Shown one piece after another: positions 23,699 to 32,416 of a stretch of DNA of 64,000 nucleotides. Each line of letters opens with the position of its first letter. Within the stretch, counting starts at the first letter, position 1. A program made the translations under genes and the position numbers. The stretch comes from Oscillospiraceae bacterium (lineage in GTDB: Bacteria > Bacillota > Clostridia > Oscillospirales > Acutalibacteraceae): contig SVOB01000002.1 in the NCBI GenBank assembly GCA_015066565.1, forward strand, positions 186,001 to 250,000, in the 5' to 3' direction. The notes under the pieces are model-generated. The model worked only from the letters and a program-made list of their open reading frames with translations, was not told the DNA's origin and did no database searches.

Positions 23699-24763
23699 TC
23701 AACCCTCTGTTTGTAAAAATGATATTTCACGGTCAAGCTTATCTTTTGCAAAGTTTACACTTTGTTGTATTTTGGAAAGGTCACTGCAAGCTATAAAGTG
23801 TTTCGCTTGATTTATAGAAAGACTGTTGAAATGCTGAATATCATAATCATCGATTGATAATATCGGAAAGCTATAATTCTCATTTGATTTTTCGGCAAAC
23901 GATTCCATAATCTTGTAATCAGAAAAACCGAGGGCTTCGGAAAATTTCTTGACATTGTATTTTTTATATTCTTCTGAAATGTCGATCAATTCCTTGTAAA
24001 ATGGGCTGACAGATAACAATGCTAGGTTTTTTGATAAAGGATAAAATGTGTAGTCGCGTGGAGTAAGCTTATCAATTAAATTTGTCAGATGATGATTAGG
24101 TTCGGAAATCTTTAGTGAAATCGCAAAAAACATTTTTGCTAAAGGGTCTTTCACCATATACATTGCCCGGCTGGTGTCGGGGATGACAAATTCTTCTTTA
24201 TCGTTTGAATGTAAGAATATCAAATCGTTGTAATATGCTTCCCGCGCATCCATGAGGATTTGAAGATTGTAATCGGACTTATCGGTTTGACCGTTATAGG
24301 AAAAACGACGAGCTTCCATGATATGCTCAAAGTATTGGCTTAGTTCATCGTCGTTTTCAATGCTGATTATTTTGTTTACTGCTTCAATGGAATCAACTCT
24401 ATATAAATGATGATATTCTTCCGGTATCTTTCTAAGAAAACTCTTGTCATTTTCTGTCATATCATACTTATATCTTAAACAAGAAATTATAAGATACTTC
24501 CTTAATAAGAACAATTCATTTGATGACAAATCAATAGAATCCCTTGCGTTTTCAATTTTGCTGTGAAACAAATTTGCAAAAGGATATTCAATTCTGTGAC
24601 AAAGGTCTTTTTCTAACTCATCCGGATAATAGCCATCCGTCGAAAAAACAGATTTTGTATTGCGTGTATAAATAGTGCTTTTATCAAAATCACAATATAT
24701 GAGCTGATTGTTTTCGTTGCAAAATCCTTTTAAGATAAACTGCGGTACATAATGACTGTTCAT
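23699..24763 (-). CDS. DUF4238 domain protein
   Basis: A 354-residue soluble protein that opens with the family signature HYVPQFILKGFCN, followed by a Y-C-D-F-D segment and a mostly helical body. DUF4238 proteins are scattered in bacteria, often in variable regions; the biochemical role is not established. A GGAGG site lies 5 bases before ATG. The gene is AT-rich, has no operon partner and sits between a tRNA-like repeat and a hairpin-rich gap, which suggests acquisition by transfer. A defence role is possible but not shown by the sequence. Confidence 0.8.
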   Translation of the reverse strand: MNSHYVPQFILKGFCNENNQLIYCDFDKSTIYTRNTKSVFSTDGYYPDELEKDLCHRIEYPFANLFHSKIENARDSIDLSSNELFLLRKYLIISCLRYKYDMTENDKSFLRKIPEEYHHLYRVDSIEAVNKIISIENDDELSQYFEHIMEARRFSYNGQTDKSDYNLQILMDAREAYYNDLIFLHSNDKEEFVIPDTSRAMYMVKDPLAKMFFAISLKISEPNHHLTNLIDKLTPRDYTFYPLSKNLALLSVSPFYKELIDISEEYKKYNVKKFSEALGFSDYKIMESFAEKSNENYSFPILSIDDYDIQHFNSLSINQAKHFIACSDLSKIQQSVNFAKDKLDREISFLQTEG

Positions 24764-25085
24764 AAAAGCCTCCGAAATAATAACGGTCCTGCAGGTATTA
24801 TACTACTATTCGCAGAGAAGTTAAAGAGTAAAAAACACCGCCCCGAGCAGAAATGCTCGGGGTGGTTTGCTTTTATAATTCATTTTTTACAATTCTCTTC
24901 CATCCATTCTTTTAGCAGAACCGTCAGCGGCTTGAAGACTATGCAAGACAGAAAAACGAATCGGTACAGCTGGCATAATATAACCGCACGTCAGGGCGTG
25001 CGGTTTTTCTTTACTCTGCTTAAACATTGTAGTATAATAAAAATAACAAAGACCAATCGCTCATTTTATGAAGGGGCTTGAGAAT
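24764..25085. other. Gap with two hairpins and a promoter
   Basis: About 320 bases without a gene I support. It holds a GC-rich hairpin (24832-24869), a terminator-like hairpin (24982-25005, followed by TTTTC) and a promoter TTTACT-N17-TATAAT (25010-25038) for the BspA-like gene. A short open stretch (24912-24968, ending in a stop) resembles a fragment of a lost gene. Confidence 0.5.
25010..25038 (+). promoter_or_regulatory. Promoter of the BspA-like gene
   Basis: TTTACT (25010-25015), 17 bases, TATAAT (25033-25038), directly after a terminator hairpin. The start codon is at 25086. Confidence 0.65.
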
Positions 25086-28000
25086 ATGAAAAAAGCGTTA
25101 TCAATAATACTCGCGGTTATAATGATTATTTCCGTTCTGCCGCTTACTGCTTTTGCGGAAAGCTATGTAGACCTTGAATCAAACGGCTGGAATTACAGAT
25201 ATTACTGGAGCGGATATGCACAGTTGAGTTATTATGAAGGAGACGCAACCAATTTGGTAGTTCCCGACCATATAGGCGCAGTCCCTGTTACGGGTTTTAC
25301 CGATGAAAATATTGTAAGAATTATTGACACCAATGTAAAAACCGTTACATTTGAGCTTCAGGTTTCGGAAATACCGAAACAGTTTGCAAATGGTTGCGCT
25401 ACGCTTGAAAGCGTTACTCTTCCGGATACGGTTGAAAGAATATCGGATGAAGCTTTTTATTTTTGCAGGAACCTTTCAAGCATTAATCTTCCGTCGGGAC
25501 TTAAGTATATTGACAAAAATGCTTTTTATAATTGCGCTTCTCTGACAGGGCTTACATTCCCTTCATCCCTTATAAGTATTGGAGAAGTTGCATTTTCGTA
25601 TTGCAGTTCTCTTAAAACCGTGAATTTTAACAACGGACTAAAAGCCATAGGTAATGGAGCTTTTATTGGCTGTTCTTTATTGGAAAGCGTCATCCTGCCG
25701 GATTCGGTTAATCAGATAGGAAACGAGGCTTTCAGTGGCTGTAGTTCAGTTGAAAGCGCTGTTTTGCCGAATAACATTTCCGTTATTCCCGCAGAGTTGT
25801 TTTTAGGTTGTGTTTCCCTTAAAACCGTAACAATCCCCGAAAGCGTTCAGAGCATTCAGTATGAGGCGTTCATGGACTGTTATAAGCTTGATAATGTAAC
25901 TTTGCCGTCAAATCTTCGTTTTTTATATGACGAAGCTTTCTTTGGTTGCATATCCCTTCAGTCAATTTATATTCCCGGCTCTGTATCGAATATAGGCGCT
26001 TATGCGTTTTACGGTTGCGAGGATCTTCAATCTGTTACAATCGGTTACGGAGTAAAAACAATAGGCGAAAGCTATTTTGACTACAAAACTAACGGTCGTG
26101 TGTTTTTTGGGTGTGATAATCATTATTTGTCAATTACCTTACCAACCTCGGTTATAACAGTGTATAATTACTCGTTTGGCAGTTCCAATTATCGTTACCT
26201 CGACGGTGAAAAACGCTTTCTTGACAGAATCGATTTTGAAAATCCCGGCGATAAAAACGGTTTTCACTACCGTGTGCCCGTTTCATTTACTACCGAACAC
26301 GGAACCGCTCCCGCAACGGTTTATCCGTACAACGGAAGTCAGATTACTCTTCCTTCGGTAACTGCTCAGGGATATACATTCGGCAAATGGAAGGATGCGG
26401 CTAATAATGAATACAATGCGGGAAGCTCATTTACGGTCCCCGATAACCCTGTAACTCTTTCTGCCGTATGGACTGCGAACGAAAACACGATTACCTTCCA
26501 TTCCTCAAAGGGCGTAAATCCCGCCGCTCAGACTGTTTTCAGCGGCAATACGGTAAGCGAACCCGATGGTCAGGTTGTTGACGGCGAATATATTGAGGGC
26601 TGGTATAAGAACAGCGATTTCAGCGGTGAAAAATACGATTTCTCCGAAACCATTCTTGAAAGCTTCGACCTTTATGCCAAATGGGTTGCGGCTCCGAGCG
26701 TTACGGTTAATATTACCGGTGCGGAAACGGGGAATCAGGTGATTTTCCGCGACAAAAACGACAGTAGCGTCGTTTTTGCAACCGTAACCCAGCAGACAGC
26801 AACGGTCAGCGTTCCTGCTGATGCGGTTATGGAAATAACTGCTGCGAGCGGTTACAGCTACAGCGGTTCAATTCAGTCGGAAATACCAATGAGCGGCGGC
26901 TCTCAATACCTGAGAATAACCGATATTATTAACGGTCAGTCAAGCTATGTTTTTGATTACGGCTCACATTCAACCGTCAATGTAACCTTCTCGTCAACTC
27001 CGACAGTTTCAATCAATTTCACGGCTGACGGTAATCTTGATACAAAAACTCTCTGGAGGCTTAAAGACGGCTATGGCAACAGCTATGCTTCGGGAAGTTC
27101 GGTCAATGTTCCCACGGGCGGTATGGCTTCGGAAGACGATATGCTTACTCTCAGGCTGAATGTTCCTGACGGCTACGGCTGTGACGGAACAATAATCAAC
27201 GGCGGCAGTACAATTAAAATAATTGACGGCACAACAAGCTACAGCTTCATTCCTGCAGGTGATGTTACGCTTAATCTGCATTTCTATTCGAGGCAGAATT
27301 ACACAACGCTGTATTTCAGAAATACAAACAACAGCGACTATTTCACTCAGAAATATCTTAAAACGCAAGAGTCTTTCACTTTTCCTGAAAACACTTTCAG
27401 TAATTCGCACGGCATTTTCAACAACTGGAATACTTCTTCCGACGGTAGTACGGGCGACTATTATATTCCGAATGAGACAACATCACTTCCGTCGGAGGAT
27501 ACTACCTACTATGCAATCTGGGACGACGCCTATTATATGTCGTTCAATAAAAACAGCGGCACGGGCAGTATGTCAAGACTATACTGCCTGACGGCCGACC
27601 CCTTCCTTACCGTTCCCGAATGCGGATTCACAAGAAACGGCTACGCATTCACGGGCTGGAATACAAAATCAAGCGGTTCTGGCACAACCTATCAGCCCAA
27701 TGACAATGTTGAGCTTTCTGCCGATATGACTCTTTATGCGCAGTGGACAAGGTCATATACCGTTAATCTTCACAGCAATTTCGGTAATGATGAAACCGTC
27801 CTTCAGGAAATCCCGAGAGGGAACAGCGAAAATATTCTTGCAAATCCCTATACGAGAGAGGGTTATATTTTCCTCGGCTGGAACACAGCCGCAGACGGCA
27901 GCGGCACGTCTTATGCCGACGGCGAAACAATCACACCGACGGGTTCGCTTATCCTTTACGCGCAGTGGAGAAGCGCCGATTCATATATCGGACTTTATGA

Positions 28001-28439
28001 CGATGCGACGGCTATAATTGACCGTGACGACGGTTTTATCTATAACCTGACATGCGCTATGAAACTGCCGCATCTGCTCAGTCAGTTTTCAAATAATCAC
28101 GAGCAGATTAAGATTCTTGACAAAGACGGAAATGCGCTCGGCTTCTCCGACTGTATCGGCACGGGTACAATTATCCGCCTTGTCGATGCAAATGACGATA
28201 CGGTCGTTCTTGACGAGCTGACGGTTGTTGTTTACGGCGACATTAACAGCGACAGCGTGGTTGACGGCTTTGACCTTGCTTTATCCGACAGGGCGATGAG
28301 CAATAATCTGACCCTTTCGGGAGCATATCTTGAAGCTGCCGATTTCAGCGGCGATGGAACAGTTGATATCAATGACTACGCATTCATTGAATCGGCTGCC
28401 ATAGGTCTGACCGAAATCAACCAGAGCGTAAGATATTAA
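25086..28439 (+). CDS. Secreted BspA-like leucine-rich repeat protein with InlB repeats and dockerin-like end
   Basis: A 1117-residue protein. Signal peptide (1-24) ends TAFA. About ten 23-residue LRR_5 repeats (roughly 80-340) have the pattern LPSGLKYIDKNAFYNC. Five InlB/Flg_new repeats ending AVWTA, YAKWV, YAIWD, YAQWT and YAQWR lie in two groups (about 395-530 and 740-960), separated by an unassigned beta-rich region. The C-terminus has the same module as the 1791-residue protein, with GDINSDSVVD and ADFSGDGTVD Ca-binding loops. BspA-type LRRs mediate surface adhesion. Location is extracellular, probably docked to a cohesin. I start at 25086, with AGGGG upstream. Confidence 0.92.
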   Translation: MKKALSIILAVIMIISVLPLTAFAESYVDLESNGWNYRYYWSGYAQLSYYEGDATNLVVPDHIGAVPVTGFTDENIVRIIDTNVKTVTFELQVSEIPKQFANGCATLESVTLPDTVERISDEAFYFCRNLSSINLPSGLKYIDKNAFYNCASLTGLTFPSSLISIGEVAFSYCSSLKTVNFNNGLKAIGNGAFIGCSLLESVILPDSVNQIGNEAFSGCSSVESAVLPNNISVIPAELFLGCVSLKTVTIPESVQSIQYEAFMDCYKLDNVTLPSNLRFLYDEAFFGCISLQSIYIPGSVSNIGAYAFYGCEDLQSVTIGYGVKTIGESYFDYKTNGRVFFGCDNHYLSITLPTSVITVYNYSFGSSNYRYLDGEKRFLDRIDFENPGDKNGFHYRVPVSFTTEHGTAPATVYPYNGSQITLPSVTAQGYTFGKWKDAANNEYNAGSSFTVPDNPVTLSAVWTANENTITFHSSKGVNPAAQTVFSGNTVSEPDGQVVDGEYIEGWYKNSDFSGEKYDFSETILESFDLYAKWVAAPSVTVNITGAETGNQVIFRDKNDSSVVFATVTQQTATVSVPADAVMEITAASGYSYSGSIQSEIPMSGGSQYLRITDIINGQSSYVFDYGSHSTVNVTFSSTPTVSINFTADGNLDTKTLWRLKDGYGNSYASGSSVNVPTGGMASEDDMLTLRLNVPDGYGCDGTIINGGSTIKIIDGTTSYSFIPAGDVTLNLHFYSRQNYTTLYFRNTNNSDYFTQKYLKTQESFTFPENTFSNSHGIFNNWNTSSDGSTGDYYIPNETTSLPSEDTTYYAIWDDAYYMSFNKNSGTGSMSRLYCLTADPFLTVPECGFTRNGYAFTGWNTKSSGSGTTYQPNDNVELSADMTLYAQWTRSYTVNLHSNFGNDETVLQEIPRGNSENILANPYTREGYIFLGWNTAADGSGTSYADGETITPTGSLILYAQWRSADSYIGLYDDATAIIDRDDGFIYNLTCAMKLPHLLSQFSNNHEQIKILDKDGNALGFSDCIGTGTIIRLVDANDDTVVLDELTVVVYGDINSDSVVDGFDLALSDRAMSNNLTLSGAYLEAADFSGDGTVDINDYAFIESAAIGLTEINQSVRY

Positions 28440-28455
28440 AAGAATAAAAGATAAT

Positions 28456-28477
28456 CCGCATTCCTGATGGGATGCGG
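28456..28477 (+). terminator. Terminator of the BspA-like gene
   Basis: A 9-bp stem (28456-28464 with 28469-28477) with a TGAT loop, followed by TTTTT. Confidence 0.85.
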
Positions 28478-28498
28478 TTTTTCTTTTCTTCCGGACTT

Positions 28499-28940
28499 AT
28501 GAAAAGTTATACGGTATTTGTTTGTGCTGCGAGGGCAGGGTATAACAATACAAATAACCCAGCACATAGCGGAGTTACTGAATGGAACTATTTTGTTACA
28601 GACCTTGTTTACGAAGAAGATGACGGCTCAAGAATTGACTGCTATATGAATATTGATGTAAAGCATTCTTCTACAAGCGATTGGTTTTATTCCTTTGCAA
28701 TAAAAAAAGGAACTGCCCCCCAGACTATACATGCTGGGGTTACGGACGAAACATCCGCGACAATTCCTAATAATAGTATATCCGAACCTTCTGAAAATGT
28801 CAAGGATATGTCAAATAATTGCACTACCCCCACTATTAAATCTTTATACAAACTACTACTGGTCACCTTGGGTTGAACAAGACTTTAAAATGCGTACTAA
28901 TTATGGGACACTGCGGCTTGATGGGGTTTACAAGTTATAA
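28499..28940 (+). pseudogene. Probable frameshifted gene remnant
   Basis: An open frame from 28499 runs to a stop at 28876. A second frame then carries on with a plausible protein end (YYWSPWVEQDFKMRTNYG, LRLDGVYKL) to 28940. There is no ribosome site at the start. The second frame overlaps the first near 28830-28870, which suggests a frameshift. I do not recognise the protein; the Trp/Asp/Tyr-rich sequence could be the C-terminal part of a secreted or toxin-like protein. Confidence 0.45.
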
Positions 28941-29001
28941 TATGTGGTGATATACTAAATTTGAAGTTAAGGTGGATTTTAGGAAAAAGAGGGTGTAATA
29001 A

Positions 29002-29487
29002 ATGTGGCTCAGATTAAACCTTGAGGGAATAGAATTCTTTTTTAAGGTTGAGGAGTATATTAAAGACCAAATAGATTTTGACGACTCTTGGGCGAAAATC
29101 TCATTCAGCTTTGAACTTCCGAATATACTTAAATATTCGAAGCATCACGAAGAAATATTGGAGAACTGTGAGGTTGACGAAATAAGAGATTCTCTTTGCT
29201 TGTTGCTTGACAATAAAATGGAACAAGAAACAACTTATCAACCAATTGAACCTGATCTCGAGTTTGTTTTGCATCCAAAAAGTAAGTATACGGATATTGA
29301 TATGGAATTGAAAGTCCACTTGTGGGATGAAGGAGCACTGACCTGCAATTATTTCTCAGTCAATTTTGACCGTGAAGATATTGAAGCGTTATATACTTAT
29401 CTCTGTTTAGTTACAGGAAAAATCAATATAGAACATCCAAAGGTGCAGGAACTGATTAAAGGCGGTGTGATTTTGAAATATGAATGA
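29002..29487 (+). CDS. Small acidic hypothetical protein, immunity-protein-like
   Basis: A 161-residue soluble acidic protein starting MWLRLNLEGIEF. The mix of short beta strands, many Trp/Tyr/Asp residues and a central strand pattern resembles small immunity proteins of polymorphic toxin systems (WapI-like), but I cannot name the family with confidence. The ribosome site is AGGG-type and weak. It overlaps the next gene by four bases (ATGA) and follows a decayed gene. AT-rich composition fits transferred material. Confidence 0.55.
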   Translation: MWLRLNLEGIEFFFKVEEYIKDQIDFDDSWAKISFSFELPNILKYSKHHEEILENCEVDEIRDSLCLLLDNKMEQETTYQPIEPDLEFVLHPKSKYTDIDMELKVHLWDEGALTCNYFSVNFDREDIEALYTYLCLVTGKINIEHPKVQELIKGGVILKYE

Positions 29488-29885
29488 TAGTATTTATAAA
29501 CTGTTTGAGTTGTGATGAAGGCTTAATAGGTACACAAAAGAAGGTGGTTATCATACAAGATTTTTATGCAAAAAACTGTGGTCGGGATTACTTTATTCTT
29601 ATCGATAACAACAGAAAATACAGAGTATATAAATTCAGTTATTACTGGAGCAATGTGGGCGAAGCGTATGTACTTGTTTTTTCAAAATGGCTGCCAAAAG
29701 AAAAAAGGGAAAAAATTCCTTTTGATAAGAACTCACCAAAAGCTCCAAAATGGCTATCTCCAACTATTGAATACGGCATGCCATGGGGCGTGGATGAACG
29801 CCCGCTCATTCGAAAAATAGAAAAACGACTGAGATCTGTAGGCGAAGTTAATATGGATAAGATTATGATGGGAAAAGGAATGTGA
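29484..29885 (+). CDS. Small hypothetical protein coupled to the preceding gene
   Basis: A 133-residue basic protein, not recognised. It begins MIVFINCLSCDEG, has an alternating strand pattern to residue 70 (DYFILIDNNRKYRVYKF), then a basic helix near the C-terminus (RPLIRKIEKRLRSVG). Its ATG overlaps the stop of the previous gene, so it depends on translational coupling. No signal peptide or membrane segment is seen. Confidence 0.55.
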   Translation: MIVFINCLSCDEGLIGTQKKVVIIQDFYAKNCGRDYFILIDNNRKYRVYKFSYYWSNVGEAYVLVFSKWLPKEKREKIPFDKNSPKAPKWLSPTIEYGMPWGVDERPLIRKIEKRLRSVGEVNMDKIMMGKGM

Positions 29886-30019
29886 AACACAGAATCGGAA
29901 ATCTCCGAAAAGTCTCTCTTCTTCCCGCCGTATTTTGAGGTGTTTGGACGTAGTCAGAATATGAAAAAACTCGGTCTCACTAAAGTCTCTGAAAAAATCT
30001 CACAAAAATACATTAAAAA

Positions 30020-30047
30020 TCAGCCGCCCACGAAACAGGGCGGCTGA
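30020..30047. terminator. GC-rich hairpin between genes and small RNA
   Basis: A 10-bp perfect stem (30020-30029 with 30038-30047). On the minus strand it is followed by ATTTTTAAT and could back up the terminator of the small RNA. On the plus strand it may end the two-gene unit. Confidence 0.55.
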
Positions 30048-30093
30048 AGTCATTTTCAGGCGGAAACGGGCGGAAAATCAGCCGTTTTCGGGC

Positions 30094-30241
30094 AAAAAAA
30101 GAACTCACTTGAAAAAGTGAGTTCTTTAAAGCAGGGCGCCTTTTGCGGGTCGTTACTCGGAAACGACTTACGCGGTCGTTCACACCCCTGCCCCTTTCGG
30201 TGCTCATAGATGAACTTGCGTTCTATACCGAGCCTTGAGTT
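30094..30241 (-). ncRNA. Candidate independent small RNA (~148 nt), unclassified
   Basis: A consensus promoter (30248-30276) leads into about 105 bases of highly structured sequence and a strong terminator (12-bp stem 30099-30110 with 30115-30126, then seven T on the minus strand). The first domain is a hairpin with an ATAGAAC-GCAA-GTTC tip closed by CGGT/ACCG. The second is closed by GCAGGG/CCCTGC. Inside it, GTCGTT can pair either with the upstream AACGAC or the downstream AACGAC, so two exclusive folds are possible. No convincing reading frame is present. I considered 6S RNA, but the two-domain layout does not obviously fit. Confidence 0.75.
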
Positions 30242-30247
30242 TATCGT

Positions 30248-30276
30248 ATTGTATCATAAATGAGAATTATTTGCAA
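30248..30276 (-). promoter_or_regulatory. Sigma-A promoter of the small RNA
   Basis: On the minus strand TTGCAA (30271-30276), 17 bases, TACAAT (30248-30253). Confidence 0.85.
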
Positions 30277-30290
30277 TACTTTAGAAAAAT

Positions 30291-30465
30291 AGGCACAAGG
30301 ATTCGACAAAGAATTGCTTGCACAATTCTTTGCGTGCTCGGCTTACGCCTTCACACATTTTCGCTAAAAACAGTTCACTGAACTGTTTTATTAACGCTCA
30401 AATCCTTCGGTTCGAATCCTTTTTTTCACATTTTGTGTAAAAGAAAAAACACACCTTGCGGTGTG
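30291..30465. repeat. tRNA-Gln 3'-end fragment plus dispersed repeat, copy 2
   Basis: AGGCACAAGGATTCGA (30291-30306) copies the 3' end of the nearby tRNA-Gln. It is followed by two palindromes and, from about 30370, the same order of sequence as 23585-23640, including CGGTTCGAATCCTT. A GCACACC-type hairpin follows (about 30450-30470). This is a relic of rearrangement at a tRNA T-arm. Confidence 0.6.
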
Positions 30466-30478
30466 TTTCTCTCTTTTA

Positions 30479-30549
30479 CAGAGGCACAAGGATTCGAACC
30501 TTGAATGACGGAGTCAGAGTCCGGAGTGTTACCGTTACACTATGCCTCT
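30479..30549 (-). tRNA. tRNA-Gln(CUG)
   Basis: A 71-base cloverleaf on the minus strand: acceptor AGAGGCA/TGCCTCT, D-arm GTGT-ACAC, anticodon loop CTCTGAC (anticodon CUG), T-loop TTCGAAT and discriminator G. CCA is not encoded. The anticodon stem has one mismatched end pair. It has a good promoter upstream. Confidence 0.93.
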
Positions 30550-30577
30550 AAATATTCTGTTCGTTTCAGCAAGAGAT

Positions 30578-30606
30578 AATATAACACATCTTTCCTCATT
30601 AATCAA
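30578..30606 (-). promoter_or_regulatory. Promoter of tRNA-Gln
   Basis: On the minus strand TTGATT (30601-30606), 17 bases, TATATT (30578-30583), 28 bases before the tRNA. Confidence 0.85.
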
Positions 30607-30689
30607 GTAAAAATTTATCTTTTTTTTAAAAATTTTATTAGTTTTTGTTTTTGGAGGTTTTCTTGACGTCGGTTATAGGTAATTGCCGA

Positions 30690-30718
30690 TTGTAAAAGAA
30701 AGTTTATTATGATAAAAT
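30690..30718 (+). promoter_or_regulatory. Promoter of the sensor/kinase/regulator operon
   Basis: TTGTAA (30690-30695), 17 bases, TAAAAT (30713-30718), 30 bases before the TTG start codon. Confidence 0.7.
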
Positions 30719-30748
30719 GCAATTAGAACAGGCGAAGGGGGGATACGG

Positions 30749-32416
30749 TTGAAACGGAGTAAAAGGTATCTGAGAGTTATAATTCTCGTTATCGCGCTTA
30801 TTTTTACGGCGATTGTCTGCCGTATCATAGGTTATGAAACGAACGCGTTTTTCAGCCGTATGCTCAACTTTGTAAGAACCTTTATCTACATAGGTCTTAT
30901 AGCGTCCTGGGGAGTTTCGGTTAACAGACGTGTTGTTCAGAGCCAGATAAGGTTGATTCTCAACTGGGTTTCGGTCATTATGGTTTTGTGGCTGACGGTC
31001 AGGGAGTTTAAATTCAGGTTTATCTCTGACCCGACGGTTATACGCTACCTCTGGTATTCCTATTATATACCGATTATAATTATTCCCGTGCTTGCCCTTT
31101 TTGTTTCGCTCTCCTTAGGCAAGAGCGAGAAATACCGACTGCCGAAAAGCAGCTTGCTGCTGTTTGTTCCGTCGGGAATTTTGATTTTTCTTGTGCTGAC
31201 AAATGATTTTCATCAGCTTGTGTTCAGGTTTCCTGACGCGGCGTATGTCTGGACCGAAACCGACTACGCTTACGGTTCGGTGTTTGTAATAGCGGCAGTC
31301 TGGTGCGTTATTCTTTCGGTTACGGCGCTTGTGCTGATGCTTATTAAATCCAGGTGGATAAAGAATTCATTCATCAAGTGGTTGCCGATTATACCTATTA
31401 TTATCGGAACTTTAAATACGCTTATATATGCTCTAAAAATCCCGTTTGCTTCAAGAGTTACGGGCGATATAGCCGTGCTTTTCTGCCTTGCGATTGCGGG
31501 CTTTTTTGAAGGTTGTATTCAGGTCGGACTCATTCAGACGAACACCCGCTATTTTGATTTGTTCGTCGCTTCAAAGGATATTTCGGCGCAGATTGTTGAT
31601 AAGAACTACAATGTTGTTTTCTCCGCAAGTGAAGCGCAACCGATTGATAAGGAACTGATGAGAAAAGCTCAGGGCGGACCCGTTGTTCTTGAAAACGGAC
31701 GGCTATTACATTCGCTGTCGGTAAACGGAGGCTTCGCAGTCTGGACGGAGGATATTTCACAGCTTCTCTCGGTCAAGGAAAGCCTTTCTGACAGGAAAGA
31801 GGAGCTTGAGGAGAGAAACGCCCTTTTACAGCTTGAATACAAGAGAGAAAAAGAGCATAAAACAGTTGAGGAACAAAACCGACTTTATGACCTTTTACAG
31901 AGCAAAACTCAAAGTCAGTTGAACCGGATAAACGAGCTCGTAAGAGAGTACAAGGACGCCGATACGGATGAACGAAAGCATAGAATCCTTTCATATATCG
32001 TAGTTCTCGGAAGCTTTATAAAAAGAAGAAAGGATTTCGCTTTGTCCTATGATTATTCGTCGCAGATAAGCGAAAGTATGCTCACAAGCGCTCTCGGAGA
32101 ATCCTTCAGGGCTTTGAGACTTCTCAATATAAAGGGCGAATACTTTGTTGAAACAGGCGAAAAAGCGACGGGAGAACAGTTGACGGCGGCATACGATTTC
32201 TTCGAGGACGCAACCGAATCGGTTATGGAAACCGCTGAATATATCAACGCAAGGGTCTGCTTTATAGGCGAAAATCTGCGTGTGAGCGTACTGACGGACG
32301 TTCCTCCGAAATTTGAACATATTAAAGAAAAATATTCCTTGTCAAGGCTTGTGAATCTTGACGAGGACGGCTATATGCTTCTTCTCGATTTGGGAGGGGG
32401 TGTTTCGGGTGACTGA
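30749..32416 (+). CDS. 7TM sensor protein with degenerate kinase-like C-terminus
   Basis: A 555-residue membrane protein. Residues 1-255 form eight or so helices like the histidine kinase N-terminal 7TM domain. A PAS-like segment (about 270-340) and a long coiled coil (about 350-420) follow. The C-terminus (about 440-555) has the outline of a kinase dimerisation/ATPase region, but I see no clear phospho-His, N-box or G-box. It is probably a pseudokinase or sensory partner. It starts at TTG with AAGGGGGG 6 bases upstream, and overlaps the true kinase by 8 bases, so the two are coupled and likely act together. Confidence 0.8.
   Translation: MKRSKRYLRVIILVIALIFTAIVCRIIGYETNAFFSRMLNFVRTFIYIGLIASWGVSVNRRVVQSQIRLILNWVSVIMVLWLTVREFKFRFISDPTVIRYLWYSYYIPIIIIPVLALFVSLSLGKSEKYRLPKSSLLLFVPSGILIFLVLTNDFHQLVFRFPDAAYVWTETDYAYGSVFVIAAVWCVILSVTALVLMLIKSRWIKNSFIKWLPIIPIIIGTLNTLIYALKIPFASRVTGDIAVLFCLAIAGFFEGCIQVGLIQTNTRYFDLFVASKDISAQIVDKNYNVVFSASEAQPIDKELMRKAQGGPVVLENGRLLHSLSVNGGFAVWTEDISQLLSVKESLSDRKEELEERNALLQLEYKREKEHKTVEEQNRLYDLLQSKTQSQLNRINELVREYKDADTDERKHRILSYIVVLGSFIKRRKDFALSYDYSSQISESMLTSALGESFRALRLLNIKGEYFVETGEKATGEQLTAAYDFFEDATESVMETAEYINARVCFIGENLRVSVLTDVPPKFEHIKEKYSLSRLVNLDEDGYMLLLDLGGGVSGD

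Noticed and set aside
24912..24968. Short segment reading QNRQRLEDYARQKNE, resolvase-like
   Set aside because: Too short and without start or flanking match; could be chance.
24752..25081. Plus-strand frame of about 109 residues upstream of the BspA-like gene
   Set aside because: It runs through two hairpins and a promoter and has no recognisable protein pattern.
30013..30207. 64-residue minus-strand frame over the small RNA
   Set aside because: It passes through the terminator stem and the structured body; composition is Arg/Pro-rich and not protein-like.
30094..30241. 6S RNA as firm call for the small RNA
   Set aside because: I see two domains and a switch instead of one long rod with a central bubble; left unclassified.
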